Below are positions 54,558-64,000 of a stretch of 64,000 nucleotides of DNA, in pieces. Made by a program: the position numbers and the translations under genes. The notes under the pieces were generated by a model. That model worked only from the letters and a program-made list of their open reading frames with translations, did no database searches and was not told the DNA's origin. The DNA comes from Orientallactaga sibirica (Eukaryota > Chordata > Mammalia > Rodentia > Dipodidae), in contig JAEOAD010000015.1 of assembly GCA_036365145.1 (NCBI GenBank), forward strand, positions 37,525,501 through 37,589,500, given 5' to 3'. The first letter of the stretch is position 1, and each line of letters starts with the position of its first letter.

Positions 54558-54739
54558 GAAAAGGTAGGGATATTGAAGACAGTGTATGCAGTTTACCTTT
54601 GGTGGAGCATAGCTGAAGGACCAAGTTTTGTAGAACTGTATAGGCACTGTTAAAAAAAAAGTATGGCCTTCATTCCATAGATACTTGGAAAACAGTGATC
54701 CCTTTTAAGAATGGAGCTATCATATTCAAATGTATGTAT

Positions 54740-55945
54740 TTTAATATAAATTTATTAATTTTTTTAAATACTGTTTTGGGAACTTTAATATATGAATACA
54801 CTGAAAATGGGTCATATTCCCACCAATTTATCCTATTTATTCTCCTCAGTCCCCATTCCACTTAGGGCCCTCCCCAGTATGGTTGGTTGTCAGTAATCAC
54901 TGTATGGTCATGAAAGTATAAATTGGTTCCTATGAGGAGGACAATGCCTCCAGCACCACTTCTCGCCCTGTGGCTTTTACATGTTTTTCCTTCCTCTCTT
55001 CCACAATGTTCCTTGAGCCTTAGAAGGCATATTAAAAGTTTCCTTTAGTATTGATCTCTCAGCAACCTATTAATTTCTGCTTTGATGAGTTTTAGTGTCC
55101 CCAGTGTTTACCACCATCTTCCTAGAGGAGGTTCTCTGGCTAGCAGTGACAGCAGCACTCATATTTAATCCATTAGTTCTTCTGTAATATTTCCTGGGCC
55201 CTGGTAGATGTGATAGGGATGACTCGTCTAGTGCTAGACAGTCAGCTTTTTTTCTTATGATTCTGATGGGTCTTGGGTCTCCCAAGTATTTGCCAACATC
55301 TGTAAAAAGCAGGTCTTCTAACCAACAGTAAAAGCAGCATGGATCAAAGGGAATGAATATATATTTAGAAGGCTTTCTGGATGGGCATAACCTCTCCATT
55401 TAGCCAAAGAACAGGGAAAGCTTTCCTTTAGGGTCTCTGACTTTCCAAGCCATAGGTTTCTGACATAGCTGTCAGTACCAGCCGTAAATTCCCTCCCACA
55501 AAGGGAACCTAATAACCAATCAGAGAGCTGTTGATTACTCCCATAATCTATGGGCTCAATTACACTAATTGGTACATCTTGCCTGGATGGTTGATTTTGA
55601 ACCTTGTAAGATCCAGTTTGTTCTTGCCTTTTATCTCTCAGTAACTTGCATAGTGCTTTTCAGCACAATGACTACTAGCCATTTCAGCTTGATTTCTCAA
55701 TGTCCTGCAACCACAACCTATAGTGCTTTCAACGATAAATAGAGTCTTTTCATCTAGTTCTGGCAAGTAACCATGGGATTTGATGATGACCTGCATTGTT
55801 CTGGGGGCCTTATGGGCCTCCCTGATCAACAGCTTGCAGGTATGGATGACTGAATTCTGGCCATAGGATTTACCAGCAAAAGCCCGTGATTTTAGGTAAA
55901 GCTTTCTTTACCCCAGCAGGGTACTTCAGCAAAACTATCCACCCC
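54740..55945 (-). repeat. L1 3'UTR-like block C
   Basis: T-rich start, 'cttcctctcttccacaatgt', 'tccttgagccttagaaggca', 'gggcctccctgatcaacagc' echo the blocks at 3.6-4.9 and 27.2-28.6 kb in the same orientation. A 109-codon minus-strand frame (55070-55399) inside it has no recognisable domain. Confidence 0.5.
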
Positions 55946-55959
55946 TTCTCTTTTTTCTC

Positions 55960-56199
55960 TTTTTTAATTTGACTTTTTTTGGAGAGAGTTAGAGAGAGAG
56001 AGAGAGAGAGAGAATGGGCATGCCAGCAGCCTCTCAGCCACTGTGAATAAACTCAAGACACATCACCCCTGGTGGGCAAGTGTGACATTGCGCCCTTGCA
56101 TCACTTTGCGTCTGGCTAAATGTGGGACCTGGACATTCGAATAGGCATTCTTAGGCTTTGCAGGCCGACGCCTTAACCACTAAGCCATCTCTCCAGCCC
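55960..56199 (-). repeat. tRNA-derived SINE
   Basis: Minus-strand copy of the longer subfamily ('gacattgcgcccttgcatca', 'ggctttgcaggccgacgcct', head 'taagccatctctccagccct'), with a (GA)n block at 55990-56013. Confidence 0.9.
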
Positions 56200-56413
56200 T
56201 ACTTATGTCTTTTAATTAGTTAGTGAAGAACTAGGCTTCTATAGCACTAATTCATGACATCTTTAGTTTTATGTAACCGTCTTCTTCCATTTCCTCTTAT
56301 ATCCCTTAGACTCTTGTATTCCCTGTATTGTCCTTCCATTTGGCTATGCCTTTCTGTAGTCCTTCCTCACTTCTCTCTCCAAGCCTCTTTCTAGCTTCCT
56401 AACAAGTAGTAAT
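56200..56413. other. Flank of ERV-B, unclassified
   Basis: C/T-rich sequence between the SINE and the provirus, possibly part of the same minus-strand L1 whose 3' region lies on either side. Ends in the target site GTAAT (56409-56413). Confidence 0.4.
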
Positions 56414-56903
56414 TGAAGGGACCAAACTGACACCATGGCAGGCTTCAATAAGGTACCACCCTGACTAGACCGAAGTTTCAATTGCCAGGAGGGGTGTGAG
56501 CTCTGGGGGCTGAGTCAGTTCCTGGAGACATGTCCAAAAATGCGCAGACATGTCCCTTTTGCCCCAGCCAATCAGATGTACAAATGTACTGCTGCATACT
56601 TATCCAATCACGTGAGGAGATTACCTCACCACCCCCCCAGAATTCCCCTAGACCTAGCCGCCAAAACCTTAAGACCAATCAAAAAACACAAGTACAGTTA
56701 CTGTTCAAATTATCCAATCATGTTAAAAGACTAAAGAGCCTGCCAAAATTCCTTTAGCTGTGCTTAAAAAGAGCCTGCATGCTCCTCTCAGGGTCACCAT
56801 TTTGTAGGAATGATTGACCCCTTCATGATAACTGATTCTGCAGAATAAACGTTCTTTGCTTTTACACGCTATTTGATTCTTCAGCAAGTTTTGGACCCTT
56901 ACA
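56414..56903 (+). repeat. ERV-B 5' LTR
   Basis: 490 bp, TGAAGGG...CTTACA. U3 holds four CCAAT boxes (56568, 56604, 56675, 56714), TGAGTCA (56511-56517), CACGTG (56609-56614), two decamers matching the p53 half-site (56526-56535, 56546-56555) and an A-rich TATA-like 'gcttaaaaagag' (about 56763). AATAAA at 56844-56849. Confidence 0.92.
56526..56555 (+). promoter_or_regulatory. p53-type decamers in ERV-B 5' LTR
   Basis: 'agacatgtcc' twice, separated by 10 bp. Each matches RRRCWWGYYY in full. A motif match only; binding is not shown. Confidence 0.5.
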
Positions 56904-56905
56904 TT

Positions 56906-56923
56906 TGGGGGCTTGTCTGCAAT
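56906..56923 (+). other. Primer-binding site of ERV-B (tRNA-Pro type)
   Basis: 'tgggggcttgtctgcaat', two bases after the LTR, close to the complement of the tRNA-Pro 3' end used by many gammaretroviruses, with a few mismatches. Confidence 0.85.
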
Positions 56924-57277
56924 CACTGGGGACCCCCAGACTCAATAGTGGAGCGTTTTCTAGGAGAACTATTGGTTCTCCACTGATCGATGAGTTGGGG
57001 TGCTCCTCTGTGTTGTGTGTCTCTGTTTTACTCTGTTCCTTGTTTCTCTGGTAAATCTGGTGTCCAGACACAATCTGGAGGCCTACAGAGGTAAGGCTGA
57101 TGATCCATTATTACCTCAGTGGCAGGGGGGTTCAAGGACCTCCTTCTGGTGGAGCCCATTTACAGGATAGGCTGCTGTCTGCATTGTTTTGGTTTCTTTT
57201 CTCACTCCCTGGGGAATTTGTTTCTGTGTCTGTGTGTTTGTGTTTTGTTTGTCCTTTTTACTCTCTTGTAAGACACC

Positions 57278-57655
57278 ATGGGACAAGAGGTGAGCTCCAC
57301 CCCACTGGACCTAGTGCAGTCACACTTCAAGGATTTCAGGTGCCTGGCAGACAATCTCGGTTTAACAGTATGGCTGTGAAAATTAACCATATTTTACAGG
57401 AATGAATGACTGACTTTCAATGTGAGATGGCCAGAGGGAGGCACCTTCCACCTCCCCACCATTTATCAAGTTAAGGGTATTGTGTATGGGAGTCCTGAGC
57501 ATCCTGACCAGGTCCCATACATTACTGTTTGGCAATATCTGGTGGAAAGCCCCCCCTTATTGGGCATTTCCAAGTGTGTTAGAGATATTGATAAAGATTA
57601 TCCCCAAAACAGTTTTCATGTTTTCATAGAAAATGTATTTTATGGAGTTTATTAA
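57278..57655 (+). pseudogene. gag matrix remnant (ERV-B)
   Basis: Starts ATG-GGA-CAA-GAG at 57278, giving M-G-Q-E, the N-myristoylation start typical of gammaretroviral matrix. An in-frame TGA follows after 33 codons (57377-57379); the same frame reopens from 57422 with '[16 protein letters not shown]' and '[14 protein letters not shown]', a matrix-like pattern. The leader (56924-57277) precedes it. Not functional. Confidence 0.82.
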
Positions 57656-57694
57656 TAGGAGCTATCTCAAATCAATGGGTTATATAAAATCTGA

Positions 57695-57730
<36 letters not shown>

Positions 57731-58820
57731 TATAAAGCAACTCTGGTTGTCAGGTAGAGATGTTTTTTGGTGATCTAAATACTAAGGCTTTTTCTCTGCA
57801 AATTTCCAATAGTAAAATGGTTAACTCTTTGAAGCCAAACTACTTGCTCTTTGTCAATGGGTAATAAGATTAATCGATTTGGTGTAATTTTTAGTCTTTT
57901 TAAAAAGATGGTTAATTATGGGTTGAGATGAAATGATTAAAAGAACTGGAAAGGTATTTGTCAATGTTGGACATAAAATGCTTATGCTTTTTTTGAATGG
58001 AACTTAGATCAGAATGTTAAAGTATGTAGATAAAAAGGATGTAAAGAGATCTAAAAAAACACAAATTTTGCCTAAAATTAATTTCCTTTTAGAAGTAACA
58101 GAAAGCTAATTTTCAAGCTAAACCTAAACATCATGCCTGAAGTTAAAGATTTTTTTTAACTGTTTATAGACTTTTAAGGATGCTCTAAAAGGTTTATATC
58201 AGGACATAGACTTAATGTAAATTTTGCTTACATTAGACACAGGCGATGTCCTATGCTAGGTTGGTCACAAAGTCATAAGCACAGATGTAATTCATAGTCT
58301 TTGGAGGTCTAACCAGGTTAGATATAGACAAGACCCTATCGCCTTATGTATTACAAATGGATAAAATAAATTAGGTAAAAACAAACAACTTCAAAGTAAG
58401 ACAAGGAATGCCAGGATGCTTGGTTCTCTGCTCTGTCATTTCCTTTTACTCTTGCTTACTGTTATATGCTATTTAAAGTCATGGCAAGCTGGACTCTGAA
58501 AAAGGGATGATGCCCCCTTTATCTGAGACCCCGTGGAAGTTCAAGTCATATGTCCCCTGACCCTGTCCGGAGAAAATGACCAATTGTCTCCAACAAGGAA
58601 AAGGGAATAAGAAATGGCATATAACTTTGTTTCTCTTTATAGTTCCCTTTTGAACACCTGCTCATCTGTTAGATGAAATTTCTCAGTAGACAAAAGGTTA
58701 AATAGGTAAACTGAGACAAGGTACTTAATCAAGTTATAAACTCCTTACATAAGGTAAACATCAGACTTAACTAAAATGTATATGGGATATAAGCAGATGA
58801 TATAAAAAGAAGGGCATCAG
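57656..58820. other. AT-rich, non-coding stretch replacing central gag in ERV-B
   Basis: Contains (TG)n at 57697-57729 and no frame resembling gag p12 or the capsid N terminus. It could be an unrecognised insertion, a VL30-like non-coding segment gained by recombination, or viral sequence decayed beyond recognition. Confidence 0.55.
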
Positions 58821-58977
58821 GGGCTGGAGAAATGGCTTAACAGTTGAGGGACTTGCCTGCAAAGCCAAAGGACCCGGGTTGATTCCCCAGGACCCATGTT
58901 AGCCAGATGCTCAAGGGGCATATGCATCTGGAGTTCATTTGCAGTGGCTGGAGGCACTGGTGTGCCCATTATTTCTC

Positions 58978-59023
<46 letters not shown>

Positions 59024-59083
59024 ATCTATCTATCTATCTACCTACCTATCTATCTCTGCTTGCAAATAAATAAAATTTTTAAA
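58821..59083 (+). repeat. tRNA-derived SINE with (CTAT)n inside ERV-B
   Basis: 'gggctggagaaatggcttaa', 'aagccaaaggacccgggttg', 'gtggctggaggcactggtgt', then a (CTAT)n array (58978-59053) in the CT-rich region and AAAT tail. Inserted after the provirus. Confidence 0.92.
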
Positions 59084-59094
59084 AAGGAAATCAA

Positions 59095-59172
59095 ATAAAT
59101 GATGACTTAACAGTTAAGGTGCTTATCTGGGAAACCTAAAAATCTAGGTTCAATTCCCCAGCACCCCCATTC
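59095..59172 (+). repeat. SINE head fragment in ERV-B
   Basis: 'gatgacttaacagttaaggt', 'gcttatctgggaaacctaaa', 'ggttcaattccccagcaccc': a tRNA-like head without a body or tail. Confidence 0.7.
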
Positions 59173-59219
59173 TTATTGCTAAACCTAAATCTAAATAAAA
59201 ATGGGTTTCTGATATCCCT

Positions 59220-59805
59220 TTTTGAGACAGTCTTCTACACACTCAGCCCACATGGGAGGACTGTCAACAACTCTTGCAGATCCTCTTCACCACAGAGGAA
59301 CATAAAAGAATCTGAAGGGAAGCCAAGAAACTAGTGTTGGGAGCCGACAACCGCCTCATGGAGAACCCTAATGTTATTGACAAGGTTTTCCTTTCCACAC
59401 AACCAGACTGGGATCCCAACACCCCTGAAGGTAGGGCATTCCTTAACCTCTTTCACTGGACTCTGATGGGTGGTCTCCAGGCAGCCGCTTGCTCGGTGCC
59501 CTACAAATTTTTCTAAGGTGGGTGAAGGGACCCAGGGGCCCACAGAGTCCCTGACTGCTTTCCTAGAAAGGCTGCAGGAAGCATGTAGGACATACCCCTC
59601 CCCCCTCCATAGATCCTGAAGCCCCTGAGAATAGGCGAGCTATTAACATTGCTTTTGTAACTCAGTCCACACCAGATATTAGAAAGGATATTCCGAAAAT
59701 AAAAGGCTTTAAGAGGAAACTTCTTTCAGAGTTAATAGATGTTATTACCAGGGTATATAATAATAAAGACACTCCAAAGATAGACAGGCTAAGAAAATGA
59801 CTAAG
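59220..59805 (+). pseudogene. gag capsid remnant (ERV-B)
   Basis: 59225-59800 encodes capsid C-terminal features: a W-x-D-C-Q-Q-L-L stretch, 'TTEEHKRI', then 'LGADNRLMENPNVIDK', 'FLERLQEAC' (major homology region, about 59555-59590) and 'TPDIRKDIPKIKGF'. Interrupted by stops and at least one frameshift (e.g. TAA at 59514). Nucleocapsid and its zinc knuckle are absent. Confidence 0.85.
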
Positions 59806-60480
59806 GTTATGGTGGCTACCTTCCAGAAGACAAAATCCCCCATGAGACAGGCCTTCTACTTTGCTCAGTATGATTCCACCTGAAAGACATATACTGTGCT
59901 GGACCTAAAGGACACTTTCTTTAACATCCCATTGGTGAAGGAAAGTCAACCCATGTTTGCCTTTGAATGGACAGATATGGCACGAGGCACTAATGGGCAA
60001 TTGACCTGGACTAGACTTCTACAGGGATTAAAAAATTCCCCTACTCTCTTTAATGAGGTTCTTCATAAGGATCTGCAGGTCTTTCACAATGAGACGCCTG
60101 AGGCAACACTCCTGCAGTACATGGATGACCTCTTCCTAGCTGCAGAAACAGAGGAAAAATGTCTCGTTGCCACAGAGAATTACTGGACAACTTAAAACAT
60201 CTGAACTATCCTGTGCCAGCCAATTAAGGTTCAGCTGTCCATGTGTAAGGCAACCTACTTGGGATACAAACTCCAAGGAGGTAAGAGGATGCTGTCACCC
60301 TGTAGAATTTAGGCCATCACTTAGATCCCCATACCTCAGACTAACAGACAAATCTGAGAATTCCTCAAAACTGTGGAGTATTGCAGAATTTGGATTCCAA
60401 GGTCTGCTGAATTAGCCACGCCTCTATATGAGGCCACTAGAGGGCAAGAAAAAGATTTTAAATAGACTAAAAATGAGGAA
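59806..60480 (+). pseudogene. pol reverse transcriptase remnant (ERV-B)
   Basis: An intact 99-codon piece (59896-60195) carries '[13 protein letters not shown]' (first catalytic Asp), '[17 protein letters not shown]' and the catalytic 'YMDD' at 60118-60129, followed by '[11 protein letters not shown]'. The frame then breaks near 60195 and continues shifted through the thumb/connection ('SPYLRLTDKSENS'). Protease and the RT fingers are deleted upstream. Non-functional. Confidence 0.93.
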
Positions 60481-60960
60481 CAAAGATTCCAGTACTGCCC
60501 TGACACTTCCAGACTTAACCAAACCCTTCCACTTGTACATGGTTAAAGAGAAGGGGATAGCCAGGGGCGTCCTAACCCAGAGACTGGGGCCATAACATCA
60601 CCCAATTGCCTATTTGTCCAAGAAGTTAGACCCAATAGCCACTGGTTGGCCCCCTTGCCTCTGGGCTATTGCAGCTGCTGCTATTCTGACAAAGGACACA
60701 GACAAACTAACCTTGGGACAGACTTATCAATTACATCCCCGCATGCGATAGAGACTCTTCTAAAATGCCCTCCCGATAGATGCCTCTCCAATTCCTACAT
60801 AACCCACTATCAGGCCTTGATCTTAGATCAACCAAGGACACAGTTTCGCCAAACTGCGGCTTTGAATCCAGCCTCTCTGATGCCTGAGACCAATAAGGCA
60901 TCAATTCCTTTGCATGACTGCATAGAGATCACCTCCACTTTCCATGGGCTCCGCCCAGAT
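60481..60960 (+). pseudogene. pol connection region (ERV-B)
   Basis: Frameshifted continuation; '[19 protein letters not shown]' (about 60598-60655) is the recognisable connection motif before RNase H. Stops are frequent. Confidence 0.75.
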
Positions 60961-61290
60961 CTGACAGATGTGGCTTGGTTGAACCCTAACCTGGTGATAT
61001 ATTCTGATGAGAGCAGCTTCATCATTGACAGAATCAGGTATGCAGGGGCAATTATGGTGACTTTGGAAAAACCTCTGTGGGCTGAAGCCCTGCCTCAGGG
61101 TACATTTGCTCAGAAAGCTGAACTGATAATACTGACCAAGGCTCTGATATTGGGATAAGACAAGACAGTAAATATCTACACAGACAGCTATTATGCCTTT
61201 GCCACAGCTCATGTCCATGGGGCCATCTACCAGGAGCAAAGGCTATTAATAGCATAAGGCAAAGACATTAAAAATAAAATAAAATTTTGG
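60961..61290 (+). pseudogene. pol RNase H remnant (ERV-B)
   Basis: Within the frame 60646-61158: 'VIYSDESSFIIDRIRYAGA' (first acidic residue; family usually TDGSS), 'AQKAELIILTKALILG' (Glu) and, after a TAA, '[15 protein letters not shown]' (third acidic residue). Domain complete but interrupted and with altered catalytic neighbourhood. Confidence 0.88.
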
Positions 61291-61534
61291 ACTTATTGGC
61301 TGCCATTTGGGAGCCTGATAAAGTGGCTGTAATTCATTGTCTGCATCATCAGAAAGGGGAGACCACAAAACCAAAAGGGAACAGACTGAACAACTTAGCA
61401 GTAAAGAGTGCCGCCTCTCAGCATCCGTCAGATTGTCTGGTCACCTTCCCAGCACCCACTCTTCCTAAGAGACCAGCATACACAGAACAGGACTTATAGC
61501 TCACTTCTCATCTGATAAAAAAAAAAAAAAAAAC

Positions 61535-62335
61535 AGACCCCACAAGGCTGGTACCAACTGAAGAATGGACTACTGTTGCTGCCTCAAGCCCTAGGACAGA
61601 GACTGGCTAAACAACTACATGAAGAAACTCACTTAGGCAGCAACAAGCTAGCCAAGCTAATAAGGAAAGAGCTTTTCTTCCCAGGTATGAACTCAGTCAT
61701 CAAGGATACCACCACCCACTGTCCAGCCTGCTAAAAGACAAATGCCTCCTCTGGTAGGGTACCACCAATAGGGATGAGAGAGAAAGGGGAACAGAGCCAG
61801 ATAGATATTGGGAAGTTGATTTCACAGATGTAAATCCAGGTCAATATAGATATAAATACTTACTTGTTTATGTTGATACCTTTTCAAGATAAATAGAAGC
61901 TTTCCCTACCAAGTCTGAGACAGCCCATATAATAGTTAAGGAATTGTTAGAGATAATTCCCCACTATGGGTTGTCCCTCAAGATAGAATCAGATAATTGG
62001 CCTGCCTTTATGTCAGAAATCACTAGAAAATCGACCAAGACACTGGGTATTAATTAAAAATTACATTGTGCCTATCATCCCCAAAGTTCAGGACAGATAG
62101 AAAGAATGAATCGGACCTTTAAGGAGACTTTAACTAAATTAACCCCAGAGTCCGGTGAAGGACGGATGGAACTCCTTCCCTTTGCCCTGTTAAGAGCCAA
62201 CTCTACCCCTTATGTAAATGTATGGATACCCCCATCCTGCCCTGCTGGATCTTAAACAGATAACTGACTTTACTAATGAAATGCTTCTTTCTATCCAAAT
62301 CTTAGACTTACTTTTTATAAAACAAAGGCCCTAAG
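61535..62335 (+). pseudogene. pol integrase remnant (ERV-B)
   Basis: HHCC zinc-binding region ('HEETHLGSNKLAKLIR', 'TTTHCPAC', about 61620-61735), then core pieces with the catalytic acids in shifting frames: '[19 protein letters not shown]' (61815-61870), 'IESDNWPAF' (about 61984-62010) and '[14 protein letters not shown]' (about 62086-62130). Several stops and frameshifts. The C-terminal domain is barely recognisable. Confidence 0.85.
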
Positions 62336-62339
62336 GCTA

Positions 62340-62826
62340 GCCATAGATGTAGATGTATCCGAATTGGAAAGGTCCATCTCACATCTTGAAACTTCCCTAT
62401 TTTCACTGACTTAACTTATCCTTCAAAACAGATGAGGTTTAGACCTACTATTTCTACAACAAAGTGGTCTCTGTGTTGCTTTAAAGGAAAAATGTTGTTT
62501 CTATGTTAATCATTCTGGTGGTGTAAAAAATCTATGGCTATACATAGGAAAAGGCTTCATAAAAATTAAAAAGGGAACAATCCCAAAGCTGGTACAAATC
62601 TATGTTTAACTGGTCCCCCTGGCTAACAACTTTAATTTCTTCCCTGACAGGGCCCCTTATCCTTCTGTTACTTGCCCTCACTTGTGGGCCCTGTATTATT
62701 AATGCCTTGGTCAAATTTGTTAAGGATCACTTAGCCACAGTACAATTAATTATTCTGAGACAACAGTACCAACCTTTGGATTCATCTCAAGGATTCAAGA
62801 TGAGGCCATACTCAAGGGGGGCATGA
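62340..62826 (+). pseudogene. env transmembrane remnant (ERV-B)
   Basis: Integrase runs almost directly into the transmembrane subunit; the surface subunit is deleted. 62345-62400 is heptad-rich ('DVSELERSISHLETSL'), 62435-62520 holds the CX6CC motif ('[18 protein letters not shown]'), and the frame 62602-62826 encodes the membrane anchor ('GPLILLLLALTCGPCIIN') and short cytoplasmic tail ending near the polypurine tract. Stops separate the parts. The CX6CC motif is characteristic of gammaretroviral/D-type envelopes. Confidence 0.9.
62810..62823 (+). other. Polypurine tract of ERV-B
   Basis: 'actcaagggggca' abuts the TGAAGGG of the 3' LTR. Partly decayed. Confidence 0.7.
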
Positions 62827-63322
62827 AGGGACCAAACTGATGCCATGGCAGGCTTCAGTACGTTGCCGCCCTGACTAGGCTGAAGTTTCAATTGCCAGGA
62901 GGGGTGTGCGCTCTGGGAGCTGAGTCAGTTCCTGGAGAAATGTCCAAACATGTGCAGACATGTTCCTTTTGCCCCAGCCAATCAGATGTACAAATGTAAC
63001 TGTTGCTTAGCCGATCACGTGAGGAGATTACCTCACCCCCTTCCCTGGAATTCCCCTAGATCTAGCCACCAAAACCTTAATACCAATCAAAAAGCACAAG
63101 TATAGTTACTTTTCAAATTAGCCAATCATGTTAAAAGACTAAAGAGCTTGCCAAAATTCCTTTAGCTGTGCTTAAAAAGAGCCTGCATGCTCCTCTCAGG
63201 GTCACCATTTTATTCGAATGGTTGACCCCTGCATGCTGGCTGATTCTACAGAATAAATGCTCTTTGCTTTTACATACTATTTGACTCTGCAGTCTTTCTT
63301 CAGTGATTTTCGGACCCGTACA
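62824..63322 (+). repeat. ERV-B 3' LTR
   Basis: 499 bp, TGAAGGG...CCGTACA. Keeps TGAGTCA, three CCAAT boxes (the second is CCGAT here), CACGTG, and AATAAA near 63254. Contains three consecutive decamers at 62936-62965 related to the p53 half-site. A few bp longer at its 3' end than the 5' LTR. Confidence 0.92.
62936..62965 (+). promoter_or_regulatory. p53-type decamer triplet in ERV-B 3' LTR
   Basis: 'agaaatgtcc', 'aaacatgtgc' and 'agacatgttc' with no spacer. The third fits RRRCWWGYYY completely; the first two have one mismatch each. Confidence 0.5.
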
Positions 63323-63327
63323 GTAAT

Positions 63328-63670
63328 GATGCTTGCTGCAACTTAGAAACATATCAAACTATTTCAAGCCAGGATCCACTTATGAGGAAAGGATTTGTCT
63401 TTTTGAGCATGGGTTACATCACAACATAATTTTTTCCGTGTCCATCCATTTTCAAGCAGATATCATAATTTCTTTTTTCCTTACTACTGAATATAATTGC
63501 ATTGTGTATATTTACTACATCTTCATTATCCACTCATCAGTTGATGGGCATCTAGGATGAGTCCCTCTCAATTTCTGTGATAATACCATGCTTTTTTTGT
63601 TATTGCAGCTCTTCAGTGTAACTTGAAATCATACATGGTAATACCTCTATCATTATTCTTTTTTTCCAGA
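63328..63670 (-). repeat. LINE-1 3' region, minus strand
   Basis: 'tccttactactgaatataat', 'cattatccactcatcagttg' and 'atgggcatctaggatgagtc' are the reverse of the classic L1 3' UTR. ERV-B sits in or next to this L1. Confidence 0.75.
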
Positions 63671-63679
63671 ATTGCCTTG

Positions 63680-64000
63680 TGTAGCAGACAGCTTCAGGTT
63701 TGCTGAGATAAACTTCCAGACCAGGCACAGTTAGGGAGAAAGGGATTTATTGAAGCTTACAGATCCAGGGGAAGTTCCATAATGGCAGAAGAAGCTGTCC
63801 TGCTTTCGCAGGACCAAACACAGACAGCAAAGCCACAAGCCAAAAGCCACACAGCACAGCACACCTCAGGAACTCCAGCTAGGCACACTTTGCATATCTT
63901 TAGATTGAAATCTCAAACCTACCACCACACCTTAAGATCCGCCCTGTGACACTGCCTCCAGCCAGGTAGCTGCAGATACAAACAACAAACTAATAAAACA
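63680..64000 (-). repeat. MaLR LTR, cut by window end
   Basis: 'tgtagcagacagcttcaggt' onward matches 13546-13936 closely, including 'ttcaataaatcc' (AATAAA, minus) and 'agatatgcaaagtgtgcc' (minus). The 5' end of the LTR lies beyond the window. Confidence 0.85.

Larger units (their letters stand above)
56414..63322 (+). mobile_element. Degenerate gammaretrovirus-like provirus (ERV-B)
   Basis: 6.9 kb with 5' LTR, proline-type primer-binding site, gag matrix start, a long AT-rich non-viral-looking stretch, gag capsid, reverse transcriptase, RNase H, integrase, env transmembrane subunit, polypurine tract and 3' LTR, all in the canonical order. Flanked by GTAAT at 56409-56413 and 63323-63327, a perfect 5-bp duplication. 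The LTRs differ by about 45 substitutions plus small indels by eye (roughly 9%), so the insertion is old. Many stops and frameshifts, loss of nucleocapsid, protease, RT fingers and env surface subunit make it non-functional. Class I (ERV1). Confidence 0.93.

Noticed and set aside
56530..56757. Short plus-strand frames in the ERV-B 5' LTR
   Set aside because: They lie in U3, which is regulatory; they have no similarity to known LTR-encoded proteins and are not kept open in the 3' LTR.

Overview
This is a window of mammalian nuclear DNA, and the evidence points to a rodent. Two short-repeat families dominate it: a tRNA-derived SINE that opens with a 'gctggagagatggctta' type A-box region and ends in a CT-rich stretch plus (AAAT)n, and a B1-type SINE with the motif 'gagactacatagtgaattcc'. 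From memory this pair is what jerboa genomes (Dipodidae, e.g. Jaculus) look like. That species call is inference; the rodent call is firmer because B1, an ID-like element and MaLR (MT/ORR1-like) LTRs are all present. I found no host protein-coding exon, no functional RNA gene, no CRISPR array and no bacterial-type feature. Most open reading frames are short and fall in repeats or microsatellites. The window reads as intergenic or deep intronic.

Layout. 1-9.8 kb: SINEs, an old LINE-1 3' end on the minus strand (3.6-5.2 kb) and MaLR LTR ends. 9.8-18 kb: sparse SINEs, three LTR-sized minus-strand repeats of a type I cannot name (11.4-11.9, 12.4-13.4, 14.9-15.7 kb) and two MaLR LTRs (13.5-13.9, 17.5-18.0 kb). 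18-37 kb: scattered B1, B4-like and tRNA SINEs, ancient MIR/L2 remnants, and two adjacent copies of an L1-3'UTR-like repeat at 27.2-28.6 kb. 37-44 kb: a SINE carrying a 310-bp polypyrimidine microsatellite, the most repeat-poor stretch (about 37.9-40.7 kb), a B1 inserted head-on into another B1, and a composite B1+tRNA SINE. 44.1-48.6 kb: an unclassified LTR-like repeat split by a 3.5-kb non-autonomous endogenous retrovirus on the minus strand (44784-48309). 48.6-56.4 kb: a 93-bp perfect duplication, then a LINE-1 shattered by later insertions, then another L1-3'UTR-like block. 56.4-63.3 kb: a 6.9-kb degenerate gammaretrovirus-like provirus on the plus strand with both LTRs, a proline-type primer-binding site, gag/pol/env remnants and a perfect 5-bp target duplication. 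The end of the window is a minus-strand L1 3' end and a MaLR LTR cut by the window edge.

Most interesting points. The minus-strand element at 44.8-48.3 kb lacks recognisable gag and pol but contains about 285 bp of host 18S ribosomal RNA, in sense with the provirus. Because 18S is nearly invariant, it shows the direction of mutation inside the element: the changes look heavily G-to-A, many in GG or GA context, as APOBEC3 editing would leave. The LTRs of the 56.4-63.3 kb provirus carry tandem decamers matching the p53 half-site. Nothing here is an intact gene; both proviruses are broken by stops, frameshifts and deletions.
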